Origin: Rickettsiaceae bacterium
Lineage (GTDB): Bacteria; Pseudomonadota; Alphaproteobacteria; Rickettsiales; Rickettsiaceae
DNA: 64,000 bases
Direction of reading: 5' to 3'
Assembly: GCA_024236375.1 (NCBI GenBank)
Contig: JACKKP010000004.1
Location: 1-64,000 of the forward strand
The notes beneath the pieces are model-generated. The model ran no database searches and was not told the origin of the DNA. It worked only from the letters and a program-made list of their open reading frames with translations. Shown one piece after another: positions 50,976 to 61,786 of this stretch (position 1 is the stretch's first letter; each line of letters begins with the position of its first letter). The position numbers and the translations under genes were made by a program.

Positions 50976-53320
50976 AATTAGTAATTGTTGAATCACCATC
51001 GAAAGCTAAAACGATAAACAAATATTTAGGTAATGAATATAAAGTTATTGCTTCTTTTGGTCATATAAGAGACTTACCATCGAAAAATGGCTCTGTCTTG
51101 CCTGAACAAAATTTTGAAATGAAATATGAAATTCCAGGTAAATCACAAAAATATGTAACAGAAATAGTAAAAGCCGCAAAACAAGCTGATGAAATATTTC
51201 TTGCTACTGATCCAGATCGTGAAGGAGAATCAATCTCTTGGCATGTGATAGAAATTTTAAAAGACAAAAAAGCTCTAAAAAAAGACTGTAAAGTAAAAAG
51301 AGTTGCTTTTAACGAAATCACTAAAAAATCTGTTCTAAATTCGATAGATAATCCAAGAGAGATTGATATTAATCTAGTAGATGCACAACAAGCTCGTAGA
51401 GCTTTAGATTATTTAGTAGGATTTACATTGTCACCTATTTTATGGAGAAAGCTTCCTGGGTGTCGTTCTGCTGGAAGAGTACAATCTGTTGCTCTTAGAA
51501 TGATTTGTGACAGAGAGCACGAAATAGAAAAATTTATTAGCACAGAATATTGGAATATTTCTATAGAAATGCTCAATTCTAATAATGAGTCTTTTATTGC
51601 TTATTTGACTCATCGCGATGGAAACAAATTAGAAAAACTTACAATTAGAGATAAAAAGTCAGCTGATGAAATAGTAAGGCAAATTGAAAGTCAGGAATTT
51701 AGTGTTTTATCTATTCAAAAGAAACAACAAAAACGTGTCCCTGCTCCACCTTTTATTACCTCATCTTTGCAACAAGAAGCAGCGCGAAAATTAGGTTTTA
51801 CTGCAAAAAAAACTATGCAGGTGGCACAAAAATTATATGAAGGAGTAGAAATTGATGGAGACGTAGTAGGTTTAATTACTTACATGAGAACAGATGGCGT
51901 AACTTTAGCTAGCGAAGCAATTGACGAAATTCGTAAAGTCATACAAGAAAAATATAGTAAAGAATATTTACCTAGCACTCCACGTTTATATAAAGCAAAA
52001 TCAAAAAATGCTCAAGAAGCACATGAAGCGATCCGACCAACCTATCCATCTTTTTCACCGGATAAAATAGCTACTTCTCTTACTAAAGAACAATATAGCC
52101 TTTATGATTTGATCTGGAAAAGAACTATTGCTTGCCAAATGGAGAATGTAATTTTAGATATGGTCGGTGCTGACTTAATCAGTACAGATAAAAATTTACA
52201 AGCAAGGGCTACAGGTTCATCTATTGTATTTGATGGATTTTATAAAGTTTATCGTGAAGGCAAAGATGATACTGAAGATGAAGAAGGCAAAATACTTCCA
52301 GCGTTAAAAGAAAATGAAAAACTCAAAATCAAAAATATTTTGCCTGCACAACATTTTACACAACCTGCACCTCGTTTTACCGAAGCAAGTTTAGTAAAAA
52401 GTCTAGAAGAGTTAGGAATAGGTCGTCCTTCTACTTATGCTTCAATAATTTCAGTATTACAAGACAGAAATTATGTAACTGTAGAAAAGAAACGTTTCTT
52501 TCCAGCAGACCTTGGGCGTCTAGTTACAGCATTCTTAACAGGATTTTTCAAAAAATATGTAGAATATGATTTTACAGCTTCTTTAGAAGATGAGCTCGAT
52601 AAAATTGCTGAAGGTGAGATGAATTGGAAAAATTTACTACTAAACTTTTGGGCAGGATTTAATGAAAATATTACTAATGTCAGTCAAAAAGAAATCTCAG
52701 AAGTAATAAAATACGTCGAAAACGCCTTGGATTTTTACTTATTTGGTCAAGCTAATAGCAAAGAATATAATAATAACAAAAGGTGTAAAGCTTGCTCAAA
52801 TGGAATATTGAGTTTAAAATTAGGCAAATATGGTGCTTTCTTAGCATGCAATAATTACCCTGACTGTACATATAAAAAATCTCTACATACTACAGAATTA
52901 TCAGAAGAAGTTGAAAATTCTAGTACAAGCAATAATGATTTAAAAGAACTAGGACAAGATAAAGATGGTAATTTAGTTACATTAAGAAAAGGTCCTTATG
53001 GTTGGTATGTACAACTAGGCGATAATACTAGTACTGATAATAGCAAAAAGAGTAAAGTTAAGCCAAAAAGAAGTACTATTCCTCCTAATCTTGACCCGAA
53101 TAATATAAATCTAGAATTAGCTATTAAATTACTAAGTTTACCAATTGTGATAGGACAACATGCAGAAGATCAAGAAGATATACATATGGGTATTGGTAAG
53201 TTTGGACCATATTTGAAATATAAAGGCCAGTTTATTTCTATTCCTAAACAACTTGATCCATTTTCTATTACTTTAAAACAAGCAGAAGAATTGATAAAAC
53301 AGAAAAAAGTTAAAACTTAA
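50972..53320 (+). CDS. topA: DNA topoisomerase I
   Basis: TopA relaxes negative supercoils. The 782-residue protein has the Toprim domain (E7, D80 and D82 in ATDPDREGE), the catalytic Y304 in LITYMRTDG, and one clear C-terminal zinc ribbon (CKAC and CNNYPDC) followed by topoisomerase C-repeats (GPYGWYVQLG and GKFGPYLKYKG). It is translationally coupled to dprA. Confidence 0.96.
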   Translation: MKLVIVESPSKAKTINKYLGNEYKVIASFGHIRDLPSKNGSVLPEQNFEMKYEIPGKSQKYVTEIVKAAKQADEIFLATDPDREGESISWHVIEILKDKKALKKDCKVKRVAFNEITKKSVLNSIDNPREIDINLVDAQQARRALDYLVGFTLSPILWRKLPGCRSAGRVQSVALRMICDREHEIEKFISTEYWNISIEMLNSNNESFIAYLTHRDGNKLEKLTIRDKKSADEIVRQIESQEFSVLSIQKKQQKRVPAPPFITSSLQQEAARKLGFTAKKTMQVAQKLYEGVEIDGDVVGLITYMRTDGVTLASEAIDEIRKVIQEKYSKEYLPSTPRLYKAKSKNAQEAHEAIRPTYPSFSPDKIATSLTKEQYSLYDLIWKRTIACQMENVILDMVGADLISTDKNLQARATGSSIVFDGFYKVYREGKDDTEDEEGKILPALKENEKLKIKNILPAQHFTQPAPRFTEASLVKSLEELGIGRPSTYASIISVLQDRNYVTVEKKRFFPADLGRLVTAFLTGFFKKYVEYDFTASLEDELDKIAEGEMNWKNLLLNFWAGFNENITNVSQKEISEVIKYVENALDFYLFGQANSKEYNNNKRCKACSNGILSLKLGKYGAFLACNNYPDCTYKKSLHTTELSEEVENSSTSNNDLKELGQDKDGNLVTLRKGPYGWYVQLGDNTSTDNSKKSKVKPKRSTIPPNLDPNNINLELAIKLLSLPIVIGQHAEDQEDIHMGIGKFGPYLKYKGQFISIPKQLDPFSITLKQAEELIKQKKVKT

Positions 53321-53695
53321 CATATTACAATAATAATTATCACTTTAAGATTTTAGTTGCATTTTGAAGAGAGATTTCTATATTCATTTGTATAATTTTA
53401 TGTAATTTGATTTAACATAATCGTGTATAAATTTTATAAAATATAGTATTTTTTAACAAAAACTTGTTTTAAGTTTATATATATAAAAAATTTTTTAAAT
53501 ATTTATCTAAAGAAAATTTTCCAGAAAATTATTGATTTTTACTAATAATTTTTTTTAAAAGTTTCTAAGGAAGAGTAATTTCACTAAAAAATTAATAAAG
53601 CAATAATAAATGCTTGATTTTTTGTTAATTTGATCATATTATCGTCATTAAGTTAGTTATTAGAAAAATAAAATTATCGGAGGATTATTTATATA
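53321..53695. other. Upstream region of ctrA
   Basis: This extremely AT-rich stretch of 375 bases holds the ctrA promoter at 53614-53642 and otherwise shows no gene or structured RNA. I found no GANTC site pattern or clear TTAA-N7-TTAA box close to the promoter. Confidence 0.6.
53614..53642 (+). promoter_or_regulatory. Promoter of ctrA
   Basis: TTGATT (53614-53619), exactly 17 bases, then TATTAT (53637-53642); each hexamer matches the sigma-70 consensus closely. A GGAGG ribosome site at 53679-53683 precedes the ATG by 12 bases, a rather long spacing. Confidence 0.6.
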
Positions 53696-54418
53696 ATGAG
53701 AGTATTATTAGTAGAAGACGACCAATCAACCGCAAGATCTATTGAATTAGCTTTAGCATCTGAGGGAATTACCGTAGATAAAGCCAGAATAGGAACCGAA
53801 GGACTAAGTCTTGCAGAATTATATAATTATTGCTTAATTATATTAGATTTAATGTTACCTGACGTAGATGGCTATGAATTGCTATTACGTTTACGTTCTA
53901 CAAAGATCAAGACGCCAGTTTTAATTTTATCTGGCTTATCTTCCGTGGATCAAAAAATTAAAGGTCTTGGTTTTGGTGCAGATGATTATTTAACAAAACC
54001 ATATAATAAAGATGAATTAATCGCTAGAATTAATGCTATTGTTCGTCGTTCGAAAGGCCATTCTGAATCTGTTGTCAGATTTGATAAAGTCGCAATTAAT
54101 TTAGATACTAGAATTGTGGATGTAAATAATAAGCAAGTACATCTTACGAATAAAGAATATGCTATATTAGAATTACTTGCTATGAGAAAAGGCACAGTTT
54201 TGACTAAAGAAATGTTTTTAAATCACTTATATAGCAGCATGGATGAACCAGAAATCAAAATTATAGATGTGTTCGTATGTAAACTCAGAAAAAAACTTGC
54301 TGAAGCTGCTGGTGGTACTAACTATATCGAAACAGTGTGGGGACGAGGTTATATGCTTAAAGATTATGAAACTACTAAACCACAATTATCAAATATTAAC
54401 AGTCCCGCTGCCGCATAA
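53696..54418 (+). CDS. ctrA: Response regulator CtrA
   Basis: CtrA is the essential alphaproteobacterial cell cycle regulator that binds promoters and the replication origin. The 240-residue protein has a receiver domain with D8, D9, the phosphoacceptor D51 and K101, and an OmpR-type winged helix ([31 protein letters not shown] and VCKLRKKL). The N-terminus [20 protein letters not shown] is characteristic of CtrA. It is monocistronic, with its own promoter and terminator. Confidence 0.95.
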   Translation: MRVLLVEDDQSTARSIELALASEGITVDKARIGTEGLSLAELYNYCLIILDLMLPDVDGYELLLRLRSTKIKTPVLILSGLSSVDQKIKGLGFGADDYLTKPYNKDELIARINAIVRRSKGHSESVVRFDKVAINLDTRIVDVNNKQVHLTNKEYAILELLAMRKGTVLTKEMFLNHLYSSMDEPEIKIIDVFVCKLRKKLAEAAGGTNYIETVWGRGYMLKDYETTKPQLSNINSPAAA

Positions 54419-54769
54419 ATTATAGGTTGATAATTATAATTCTTTAAAAAGAGGCAATTTAAAAGTTGCCTCTTTTTTATTTATAGCTGCTCTATATATA
54501 AATTTCCTTAACAAAACCTAGATATTTTTGATAATCAACATAAGATTACACAAGCAAATGAATTATTTCCCTATGCTAGAATATAAGAAATATTAAATCA
54601 TATTTTAGGTTCATTATTACTGCATATGTTCTGATTAAGAGTTATTTATAGCGACAAATTAGTAGCTTTAAAATTAATAGATTAACAATATCTCGGTTTT
54701 CGATTACACTTATGGAAATTCCGTGCCAAAATAGAGAATTAACTTAATAATTTATTTTAGGTAATTTGT
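54419..54769. other. Gap after ctrA
   Basis: The ctrA terminator occupies 54446-54478. The remaining 290 AT-rich bases before the next gene show nothing I can assign, apart from presumably holding its promoter. Confidence 0.6.
54446..54478 (+). terminator. Rho-independent terminator of ctrA
   Basis: The stem AAGAGGCAA pairs with TTGCCTCTT across an 8-base loop and is followed by a run of T. It begins 28 bases after the ctrA stop. It is the clearest intrinsic terminator in the window. Confidence 0.88.
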
Positions 54770-55378
54770 ATGAGTAAAACTACTACAACTGAAGAGCATG
54801 ACTTAAATGATGTGATTAAAACTGCACAGAAAGAAGCAGACACACTGACTAAAGAGCAGATTCAAGGTATAATTCAAGCAACTAAGGAAGTAGAATTAGA
54901 AGTGTTAAAAAAAGCAGAACGCTATTATCAAGATTTGCAAGTTCAGTTCAGTGGAGATATTGCACATAATGAGCCAACACCCCAGAAGTACAATGATGTA
55001 GAGTCAATATTAAACAGTATAGCGATTACACAAAAAACGGTATCCGACGGTGTGAGCTTAGAACGTTATCAAGAATTAGTACAAGATAATGCACTAATCA
55101 AGAATAGATCCCCGTTAGAAAACGAAATTAGCACAGCTGCAAAGCATTGGAAAAATATAGCAGCAGCTCCAAATGATGATAAAGCTTCATCCTTAGCATT
55201 AGCGAGTGATCATGTCATGTCGATCGCTAAGTATAGTGCTAATACTGTACCAGCAGCATATAATTTTGCACGCGCAGTAGCAGAATATATGGTGATGACA
55301 GTCGTAGTAGATAGTATCACAAAAGGATTTGACCACTTAGCACAAATTTATAAATCAGGAAAAAAAATAGTGACATAA
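54770..55378 (+). CDS. Hypothetical protein, helical
   Basis: I do not recognise this 202-residue protein. The first 100 residues are charged and helical, starting TTTEEHDLNDVIKTAQKEAD, and the end has moderately hydrophobic alanine-rich segments (ANTVPAAYNFARAVAEYMVMTVVVDSI, about 155-185). No N-terminal signal peptide is seen. It is followed by another unknown gene after 29 bases and may form an operon with it. Confidence 0.6.
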   Translation: MSKTTTTEEHDLNDVIKTAQKEADTLTKEQIQGIIQATKEVELEVLKKAERYYQDLQVQFSGDIAHNEPTPQKYNDVESILNSIAITQKTVSDGVSLERYQELVQDNALIKNRSPLENEISTAAKHWKNIAAAPNDDKASSLALASDHVMSIAKYSANTVPAAYNFARAVAEYMVMTVVVDSITKGFDHLAQIYKSGKKIVT

Positions 55379-55407
55379 CAAGATCAGTTATTGCTGCCGG
55401 CCATATT

Positions 55408-56076
55408 ATGATGACTACAATTAACCTCGGCACTCAATATACACAGGATTTGATCTACGAGCAACAAAATGGATATGAACAAAGTAAAGATAGTAAAGAT
55501 AACGCTAAAATAGGTAAGCAGACCGAATATATAGATAAAATAAATAATGCATTTGACAATTTATCTGGAGAAATAGAAAAAATAAAAAAAGATTTAACTT
55601 TTACCTCTGAACAACAAGCAGAATACGCAAAATGCAAAAAAGCCAATATAATGACTGAAGCATATTTTATTCAAGAGCATGTAGAAAAATTAAATAAAGG
55701 TAATAGACCTGATTTAAAGCTATTGAAGAAATATAAAAATGAATTCATTAAGGCTTGTGACAGTGCTTTATTAACAAAAGTGGCCTCGACATTAATAGGT
55801 ATAATTGGTAGTAGCACGCAAGCTATAATGGCACCAATTAGAATTGCGTTAACAACCACTTCAAATATTGCTTACACTCCAGTAGGAATATACAAAAATT
55901 ATCAATCTTATAAAAAAGATGATAAAGGCAATGTGAAAAATTGGGCTAAATCAGCAGATACAATAAGAAAAGAATTAGCTACTTTAAGGACAGAAAAGAT
56001 TCACAGACGTTTAGCACGAACTCTACAAAATATAAATAGCACCAAAAAAAATAAAGATAATATAAAAACCTATTAG
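55408..56076 (+). CDS. Hypothetical protein with internal hydrophobic segment
   Basis: I do not recognise this 222-residue protein. It is lysine-rich and helical except for one hydrophobic stretch at about residues 127-155 (VASTLIGIIGSSTQAIMAPI), and ends in a basic tail. It lies downstream of a similar-sized unknown gene. The pair could encode secreted or membrane-associated proteins, but I see no proof. Starts at 55408 and 55411 are equivalent. Confidence 0.6.
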   Translation: MMTTINLGTQYTQDLIYEQQNGYEQSKDSKDNAKIGKQTEYIDKINNAFDNLSGEIEKIKKDLTFTSEQQAEYAKCKKANIMTEAYFIQEHVEKLNKGNRPDLKLLKKYKNEFIKACDSALLTKVASTLIGIIGSSTQAIMAPIRIALTTTSNIAYTPVGIYKNYQSYKKDDKGNVKNWAKSADTIRKELATLRTEKIHRRLARTLQNINSTKKNKDNIKTY

Positions 56077-56266
56077 ATTCTGTAATCTATTTTCTCATTA
56101 TTTATAAACAAGGAAAAGGTATTTTTTTGTAACATTTCAGCCAGCTACCAAGAAAAGCATCAATAATAAAATTATTAATGCCTTAAAGTTCTTATAGAGA
56201 TTTTAGGAATAGTTTGGATAATTTACAAATCTATGTATAATACACGCTAGATTTTATACACACGAA

Positions 56267-57235
<969 letters not shown>

Positions 57236-58666
57236 TTATTGTCTTGATGGATTCATTATTTCAAAAAAATCGTTATTTGTTTTAGTATCTTTCATCTTAG
57301 ATAAAACAAATTCCATAGCATCGACGGTGCCCATTGGATTCACTATCCTTCTCAAAACCCACATTTTTGACAGGATATTACGATCTACTAATAACTCCTC
57401 TTTTCTAGTACCTGATTTAGTAATATCGATTGCTGGATATATTCTTTTATCAGAAATTTTACGATCAAGCACTATTTCCGAATTACCAGTTCCCTTGAAT
57501 TCTTCGAAAATTACCTCATCCATCCTTGAACCTGTTTCTATCAGTGCTGTACCTATTATAGTTAAAGATCCACCATTTTCAATATTACGAGCTGCACCGA
57601 GGATTCTTTTTGGTTTTTGTAATGCATTTGCATCAACACCACCAGTTAAAACTTTACCAGAAGAAGGTAACACGGTGTTGTAAGCCCTAGCTAATCTTGT
57701 GATAGAATCAAGTAATATCACTACATCTCTTTTGTCTTCAACCAATCTTTTTGCCTTTTCTATCACCATTTCAGCAAGCTGAACATGTCTTGAAGCTGGT
57801 TCATCAAAAGTAGAGCTTACTACTTCGCCACGCACAGAACGCTGCATGTCAGTTACTTCTTCAGGCCTTTCATCAATCAATAATACAATTAGATATACTT
57901 CTGGATGATTAGTTGAAATTGCATCCGCGATATTTTGCATTAAAACTGTTTTACCAGTTTTTGGAGGTGCTACAATCAAAGCTCTTTGACCTTTACCAAG
58001 TGGTGAAAACATTTCTATGATACGAGTACTATAATCTTTTTTTTCGTTATCGATTTCTAATTTTAACTTTTCCTCAGGAAACAATGGAGTCAAATTATCA
58101 AAATGAACTCGGTGTAAAGCCTTTTCATGATCTTGAAAATTGATTTTCTGTACTTTCAATAACGCGAAATAACGTTCACTAGATTTTGGAGCTCTGATTT
58201 GTCCTTCTACAGTATCACCTCTTTTTAGACCAAAACGCCTAATTTGGCTTGGCGAAACATATAAATCATCTGGCCCAGCTAGATAATTTGCTTCTGGTGA
58301 TCTTAAAAACCCAAACCCATCGGACAAAATCTCTAAAACGCCTTCTCCGTAAATTTCACCTCCTCTTTCAACCGTCTTTTTCAAAATAGAGAATATTAAT
58401 TCTTGTTTGAGCATAGAATTGATATTTTCTATACCTAACTTTTCTGCTTCTTCTTGTAATTCGGTTGGTTTTTTCCTTTTCAAATCTTTCAACGATACTT
58501 GAACAATATCTTCGGGTCTTGGTATATCTGGAACTGTTGATTCTTGTTCTGAAGTTTGTTCCTCAATAGGGTTTTCAATTGAGTCTTGAGCAATATATGT
58601 TGAAGATTTAGGTTTTTTAGTGACTCTAATTATCTTTTTTACTGATTCTTTTTTCTCTGTTTCCAT
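57236..58666 (-). CDS. rho: Transcription termination factor Rho
   Basis: Rho is the hexameric RNA helicase that ends transcription. The 476-residue protein has a charged N-terminal extension of about 55 residues beyond E. coli Rho, an RNA-binding cold-shock domain ([19 protein letters not shown]), Walker A APPKTGKT (233-240), Walker [14 protein letters not shown] and the Q-loop. With few intrinsic terminators visible in the window, Rho-dependent termination is likely widespread. Confidence 0.97.
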   Translation of the reverse strand: METEKKESVKKIIRVTKKPKSSTYIAQDSIENPIEEQTSEQESTVPDIPRPEDIVQVSLKDLKRKKPTELQEEAEKLGIENINSMLKQELIFSILKKTVERGGEIYGEGVLEILSDGFGFLRSPEANYLAGPDDLYVSPSQIRRFGLKRGDTVEGQIRAPKSSERYFALLKVQKINFQDHEKALHRVHFDNLTPLFPEEKLKLEIDNEKKDYSTRIIEMFSPLGKGQRALIVAPPKTGKTVLMQNIADAISTNHPEVYLIVLLIDERPEEVTDMQRSVRGEVVSSTFDEPASRHVQLAEMVIEKAKRLVEDKRDVVILLDSITRLARAYNTVLPSSGKVLTGGVDANALQKPKRILGAARNIENGGSLTIIGTALIETGSRMDEVIFEEFKGTGNSEIVLDRKISDKRIYPAIDITKSGTRKEELLVDRNILSKMWVLRRIVNPMGTVDAMEFVLSKMKDTKTNNDFFEIMNPSRQ

Positions 58667-58962
58667 TATGAAATTATATATAGTTTGAAAGTGAAATGAT
58701 GTGGTAAATATTCAGTTTATGAAATTGATGCTGTTATATTATAAAAACCGGAAATGAATTCTTTGCTTTTCAGAATAATCGGAGATAGATATTTCTTTTG
58801 TTATTCTAAGCCTTGTAGTTAATCAAATAACAAATATATCATATTATGTCAATATATTTGCTATCTAAACAATGATTTATTTTAATAGGATTATTTCAGT
58901 TATAAATTTTAAAATATCCAACTAACCTCTGTAAATAAAATACAAATTACTAAAATAAAGCC

Positions 58963-59400
58963 TTATTCAAAAGGTTTTACTATAACCATAATCACTATAA
59001 TTATCAGCAAAATAGTGGGTATTTCATTAATAATACGAAAAAAATTAGCTGAGTTTTTATTAATACCATTTACAAAATCTTTCCTACATTTTGCTAAAAA
59101 TCCATGAAATGCAGATAGTGCCAATACAGCTAATACTTTAATATGAAACCATATTCCTAAAGCTTCAATCCCATAAATATAAGCTATTAATATTCCAAAG
59201 ATATAGGTTGCAACCATTGCAGGATTCATTATCCCTCTGAGAAGTCGTCTTTCCATAGTTTGAAATAACAGATCTGTTTCTGAACCAGGCTCTATATTAC
59301 TGTGATACACAAATAATCTTGGTAAATAAAAGAGCCCAGCCATCCAACATATAACAGCTATTATATGCGCTACTTTATACCATAAAAAATATTCTTCCAT
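58963..59400 (-). CDS. hemJ: Protoporphyrinogen oxidase HemJ
   Basis: HemJ oxidises protoporphyrinogen IX to protoporphyrin IX in the inner membrane. The 145-residue protein has four membrane segments, an N-terminal histidine (H13 in WYKVAHIIAVICWMAGLFYLPRLFVYH) and the RLLRGIMNPAM segment typical of the family. It lies 11 bases after hemH in a hemE-hemH-hemJ operon whose products catalyse consecutive late steps of haem synthesis, apart from coproporphyrinogen oxidase. Confidence 0.92.
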   Translation of the reverse strand: MEEYFLWYKVAHIIAVICWMAGLFYLPRLFVYHSNIEPGSETDLLFQTMERRLLRGIMNPAMVATYIFGILIAYIYGIEALGIWFHIKVLAVLALSAFHGFLAKCRKDFVNGINKNSANFFRIINEIPTILLIIIVIMVIVKPFE

Positions 59401-59411
59401 ATCAACTCACT

Positions 59412-60449
59412 TTATATTTTACAAGGACATTTAGAAAAATTACTAGGGCATTTTCTGATCCCATCTGATGATGCAATAGAGGTATTTGAACCAAACTGAT
59501 TTTTTACGATTTCTCCCAAAGATTTTATATATAATTCATCTATACCTAAAGTTTTAACTCGTTTATATATAACATCAAATTCTTTGACTAAATCCTTATA
59601 TTCTATATCAAGCTCAACTAAGGTTTCTGAATGTTCACTGACAAAAGAAATTGGCACTATAATTATATTTTTCTTTGCCTCAGCTGTTGCTAAAATTTCA
59701 TCTTCAGTATTAGGTAACAACCATTTTACAGGTCCTACTCGACTTTGATAAGTTATTTTATAATCTAAATCAGCTATTTCTAAAGATTTCACTATTTTTT
59801 TTACAGAGTGTTCTATCTGCCATTGATAAGGATCTCCTCTCTCTATTATTTTTTCAGGTAAACCATGCGCAGAAAATAATATTCTATAATTATCTAGTCC
59901 CTCTATAGCGTCTTTTAATAACTTTATATGGGCTTCGATAAAAATTTGGTCATCTGGGTAACAACAAACTATATTTGTTCTGACATTGTATAATTTACTG
60001 CTTCTAAGCTTTAAATTAAAGTCATCTATAGAAGATTTAGTAGTAGTAGTAGAAAATTGTGGATAAAGAGGTAGTAAAATTATTTGACTAGGATCATAAT
60101 CTTCAACAGATTTTATAACTTGCTCTGACATTGGATGCCAATGTCGCATCAAAATAAAAACTTTAATTGCTTTTTGTCCGCAATCACTTAAATATTTTTC
60201 TAGAAAACGAGCTTGCCTATCTGTTTCTTCTAAAATAGTAGATTTACCTCCCATCAGAGAATAGATATGTTGAGCTTTTTTATTTCTAAAAATAGAAATT
60301 ATCTTAGCTAAAATATAACGAAAAGGGTTAGGGAGAGTTATAATATTGGGGTCATAAAATAAATTGAACAAGAAAGGTTTTACGGCTTGTAAATTATCTG
60401 GTCCTCCTAAATTAAACAAAATTACAGCTTTTCTAGTGTTTTCTGACAT
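59412..60449 (-). CDS. hemH: Ferrochelatase
   Basis: HemH inserts iron into protoporphyrin IX. The 345-residue protein begins KAVILFNLGGPDNLQAVKPFL and contains LLPLYPQFSTTTTKS, the catalytic histidine in FSAHGLPEK, and SFVSEHSETLVELD with the second active-site pair. A short cysteine-rich tail (CPSNFSKCPCKI) is present. Its start overlaps hemE by 17 bases, so translation is coupled. Confidence 0.96.
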   Translation of the reverse strand: MSENTRKAVILFNLGGPDNLQAVKPFLFNLFYDPNIITLPNPFRYILAKIISIFRNKKAQHIYSLMGGKSTILEETDRQARFLEKYLSDCGQKAIKVFILMRHWHPMSEQVIKSVEDYDPSQIILLPLYPQFSTTTTKSSIDDFNLKLRSSKLYNVRTNIVCCYPDDQIFIEAHIKLLKDAIEGLDNYRILFSAHGLPEKIIERGDPYQWQIEHSVKKIVKSLEIADLDYKITYQSRVGPVKWLLPNTEDEILATAEAKKNIIIVPISFVSEHSETLVELDIEYKDLVKEFDVIYKRVKTLGIDELYIKSLGEIVKNQFGSNTSIASSDGIRKCPSNFSKCPCKI

Positions 60450-61434
60450 GATTTACCAAAAATTCGACGTTATCAATAGGGGTTTGCGGTAATATACCGT
60501 GTCCTAGGTTAAAAATAAAATTATTACCACCTACTGCTCCTAAAATACAATCAATAGACTCAGCTAACTCTTGTTTATTAGTAGTTAATAAAATTAAAGG
60601 ATCTAAATTTCCTTGAACTACTACTCGCTGTTTCCATTCAGACATTTTGTTCACGGGCACTGATGGATCTACAGCTAATATATCAACACCAGTATTAGCT
60701 AGGTAATTTTCATAATTATTGCCTGATCCCTTAGGAAAACCAATAATAGGCACAGATGGGAAAGAAGATTTCAAAGCTTTTACAATTTTTTGTGTTGGTA
60801 ATATCACCATTTCCAAGTAATCAATACCATCTATAATCCCAGCCCAGGAATCAAATAATTTAACAATATTAGCCCCAGCTTTAATCTGGTTTGATAAATG
60901 TAATATCGTTTGCTCAGTCAGAAAATGTATTAACGCTAATAACAAGTCTCTGTTATTGTTCAGCAACTGCTTACATAGAAGAAAATTTTGCTTACCTTTT
61001 CCTTCTATCATATAAGTAGCTACCGTCCAAGGACTTCCTACAAATCCAATTAGTGGTTTATGAGGTGGAAGTTTTGCCCTAATATCATTAATGATCTGAT
61101 AAACCTTTTTGCTAGTGTCCGAAAGATATTGATTTTTTAAAAAATCAATATCTTGTTGTGATGAAAATTTTCTTAAAATAGGTCCTTCCCCTTGGGCAAA
61201 TTTGACATCCCATCCCAATAAATGTGGAAGAACTAATATATCGGAAAATAATATTGCATAATCAAAATCAAAACGTTTGATGGGTTGTAGCGTAACCTCA
61301 GGTGCTGCATTTACATCATAACATAAATCCAAAAAATTACTAAAATTTGCTCTTATTGCACGATATTCTGGTAGGTACCTACCAGCTTGACGCATTAACC
61401 ATATTGTATTTTCTTTTTTTTGAAAAAGTTCCAT
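60433..61434 (-). CDS. hemE: Uroporphyrinogen decarboxylase
   Basis: HemE converts uroporphyrinogen III to coproporphyrinogen III. The protein has the family N-terminus WLMRQAGRYLPEYR, FSDILVLPHLLG, GFVGSPWTVATYMIEG and GHGILPQTPIDNV near the end. I chose the ATG at 61434 (333 residues); a TTG at 61446 would add four residues. It borders the predicted oriC, as hemE does in Caulobacter and Rickettsia. Confidence 0.96.
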   Translation of the reverse strand: MELFQKKENTIWLMRQAGRYLPEYRAIRANFSNFLDLCYDVNAAPEVTLQPIKRFDFDYAILFSDILVLPHLLGWDVKFAQGEGPILRKFSSQQDIDFLKNQYLSDTSKKVYQIINDIRAKLPPHKPLIGFVGSPWTVATYMIEGKGKQNFLLCKQLLNNNRDLLLALIHFLTEQTILHLSNQIKAGANIVKLFDSWAGIIDGIDYLEMVILPTQKIVKALKSSFPSVPIIGFPKGSGNNYENYLANTGVDILAVDPSVPVNKMSEWKQRVVVQGNLDPLILLTTNKQELAESIDCILGAVGGNNFIFNLGHGILPQTPIDNVEFLVNHVRKH

Positions 61435-61786
61435 GCTACTACACAAAATATAAATAATAATAAAGATAAGTTTAGTAGTTGTTGTATATGTGGAAAACGG
61501 GAATTATATTTTATACACAATCTTATCAACAGGTAGTATAGCTTGGAAACCTAATATTTACAAGCTTCTTATATTTTCTCTAAAGTTATCAACGTCAGTT
61601 TTATACAGTGGATAAATTAGTGTGAAAAAAGCTTACAAAAAGCGGATAACAGCCGGTTGTGGATAATTAGCTATATTATACACAATTTTATAATCATATA
61701 TATAGGTAAGTCGAAAATAGCTTGACCTCTCTAGTTTAGAGAGCATAATAATTAGAAATATCCGCAAAATTATCCACATTAATATT
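61435..61786. other. oriC: Probable chromosomal replication origin (oriC)
   Basis: This 352-bp gap lies between hemE and the ppsR homologue, the place of the experimentally studied Caulobacter origin and the proposed Rickettsia prowazekii origin. It holds five consensus DnaA boxes: TTATCCACA at 61658-61666 (minus) and 61770-61778 (plus), TTATACACA at 61511-61519 and 61676-61684, and TTTTCCACA at 61489-61497 (minus). Two boxes with one mismatch are at 61523-61531 and 61607-61615. A hairpin CTCTCTA-GTT-TAGAGAG lies near 61727-61743. The AT-rich stretch 61671-61710 could be the unwinding region. Confidence 0.85.
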
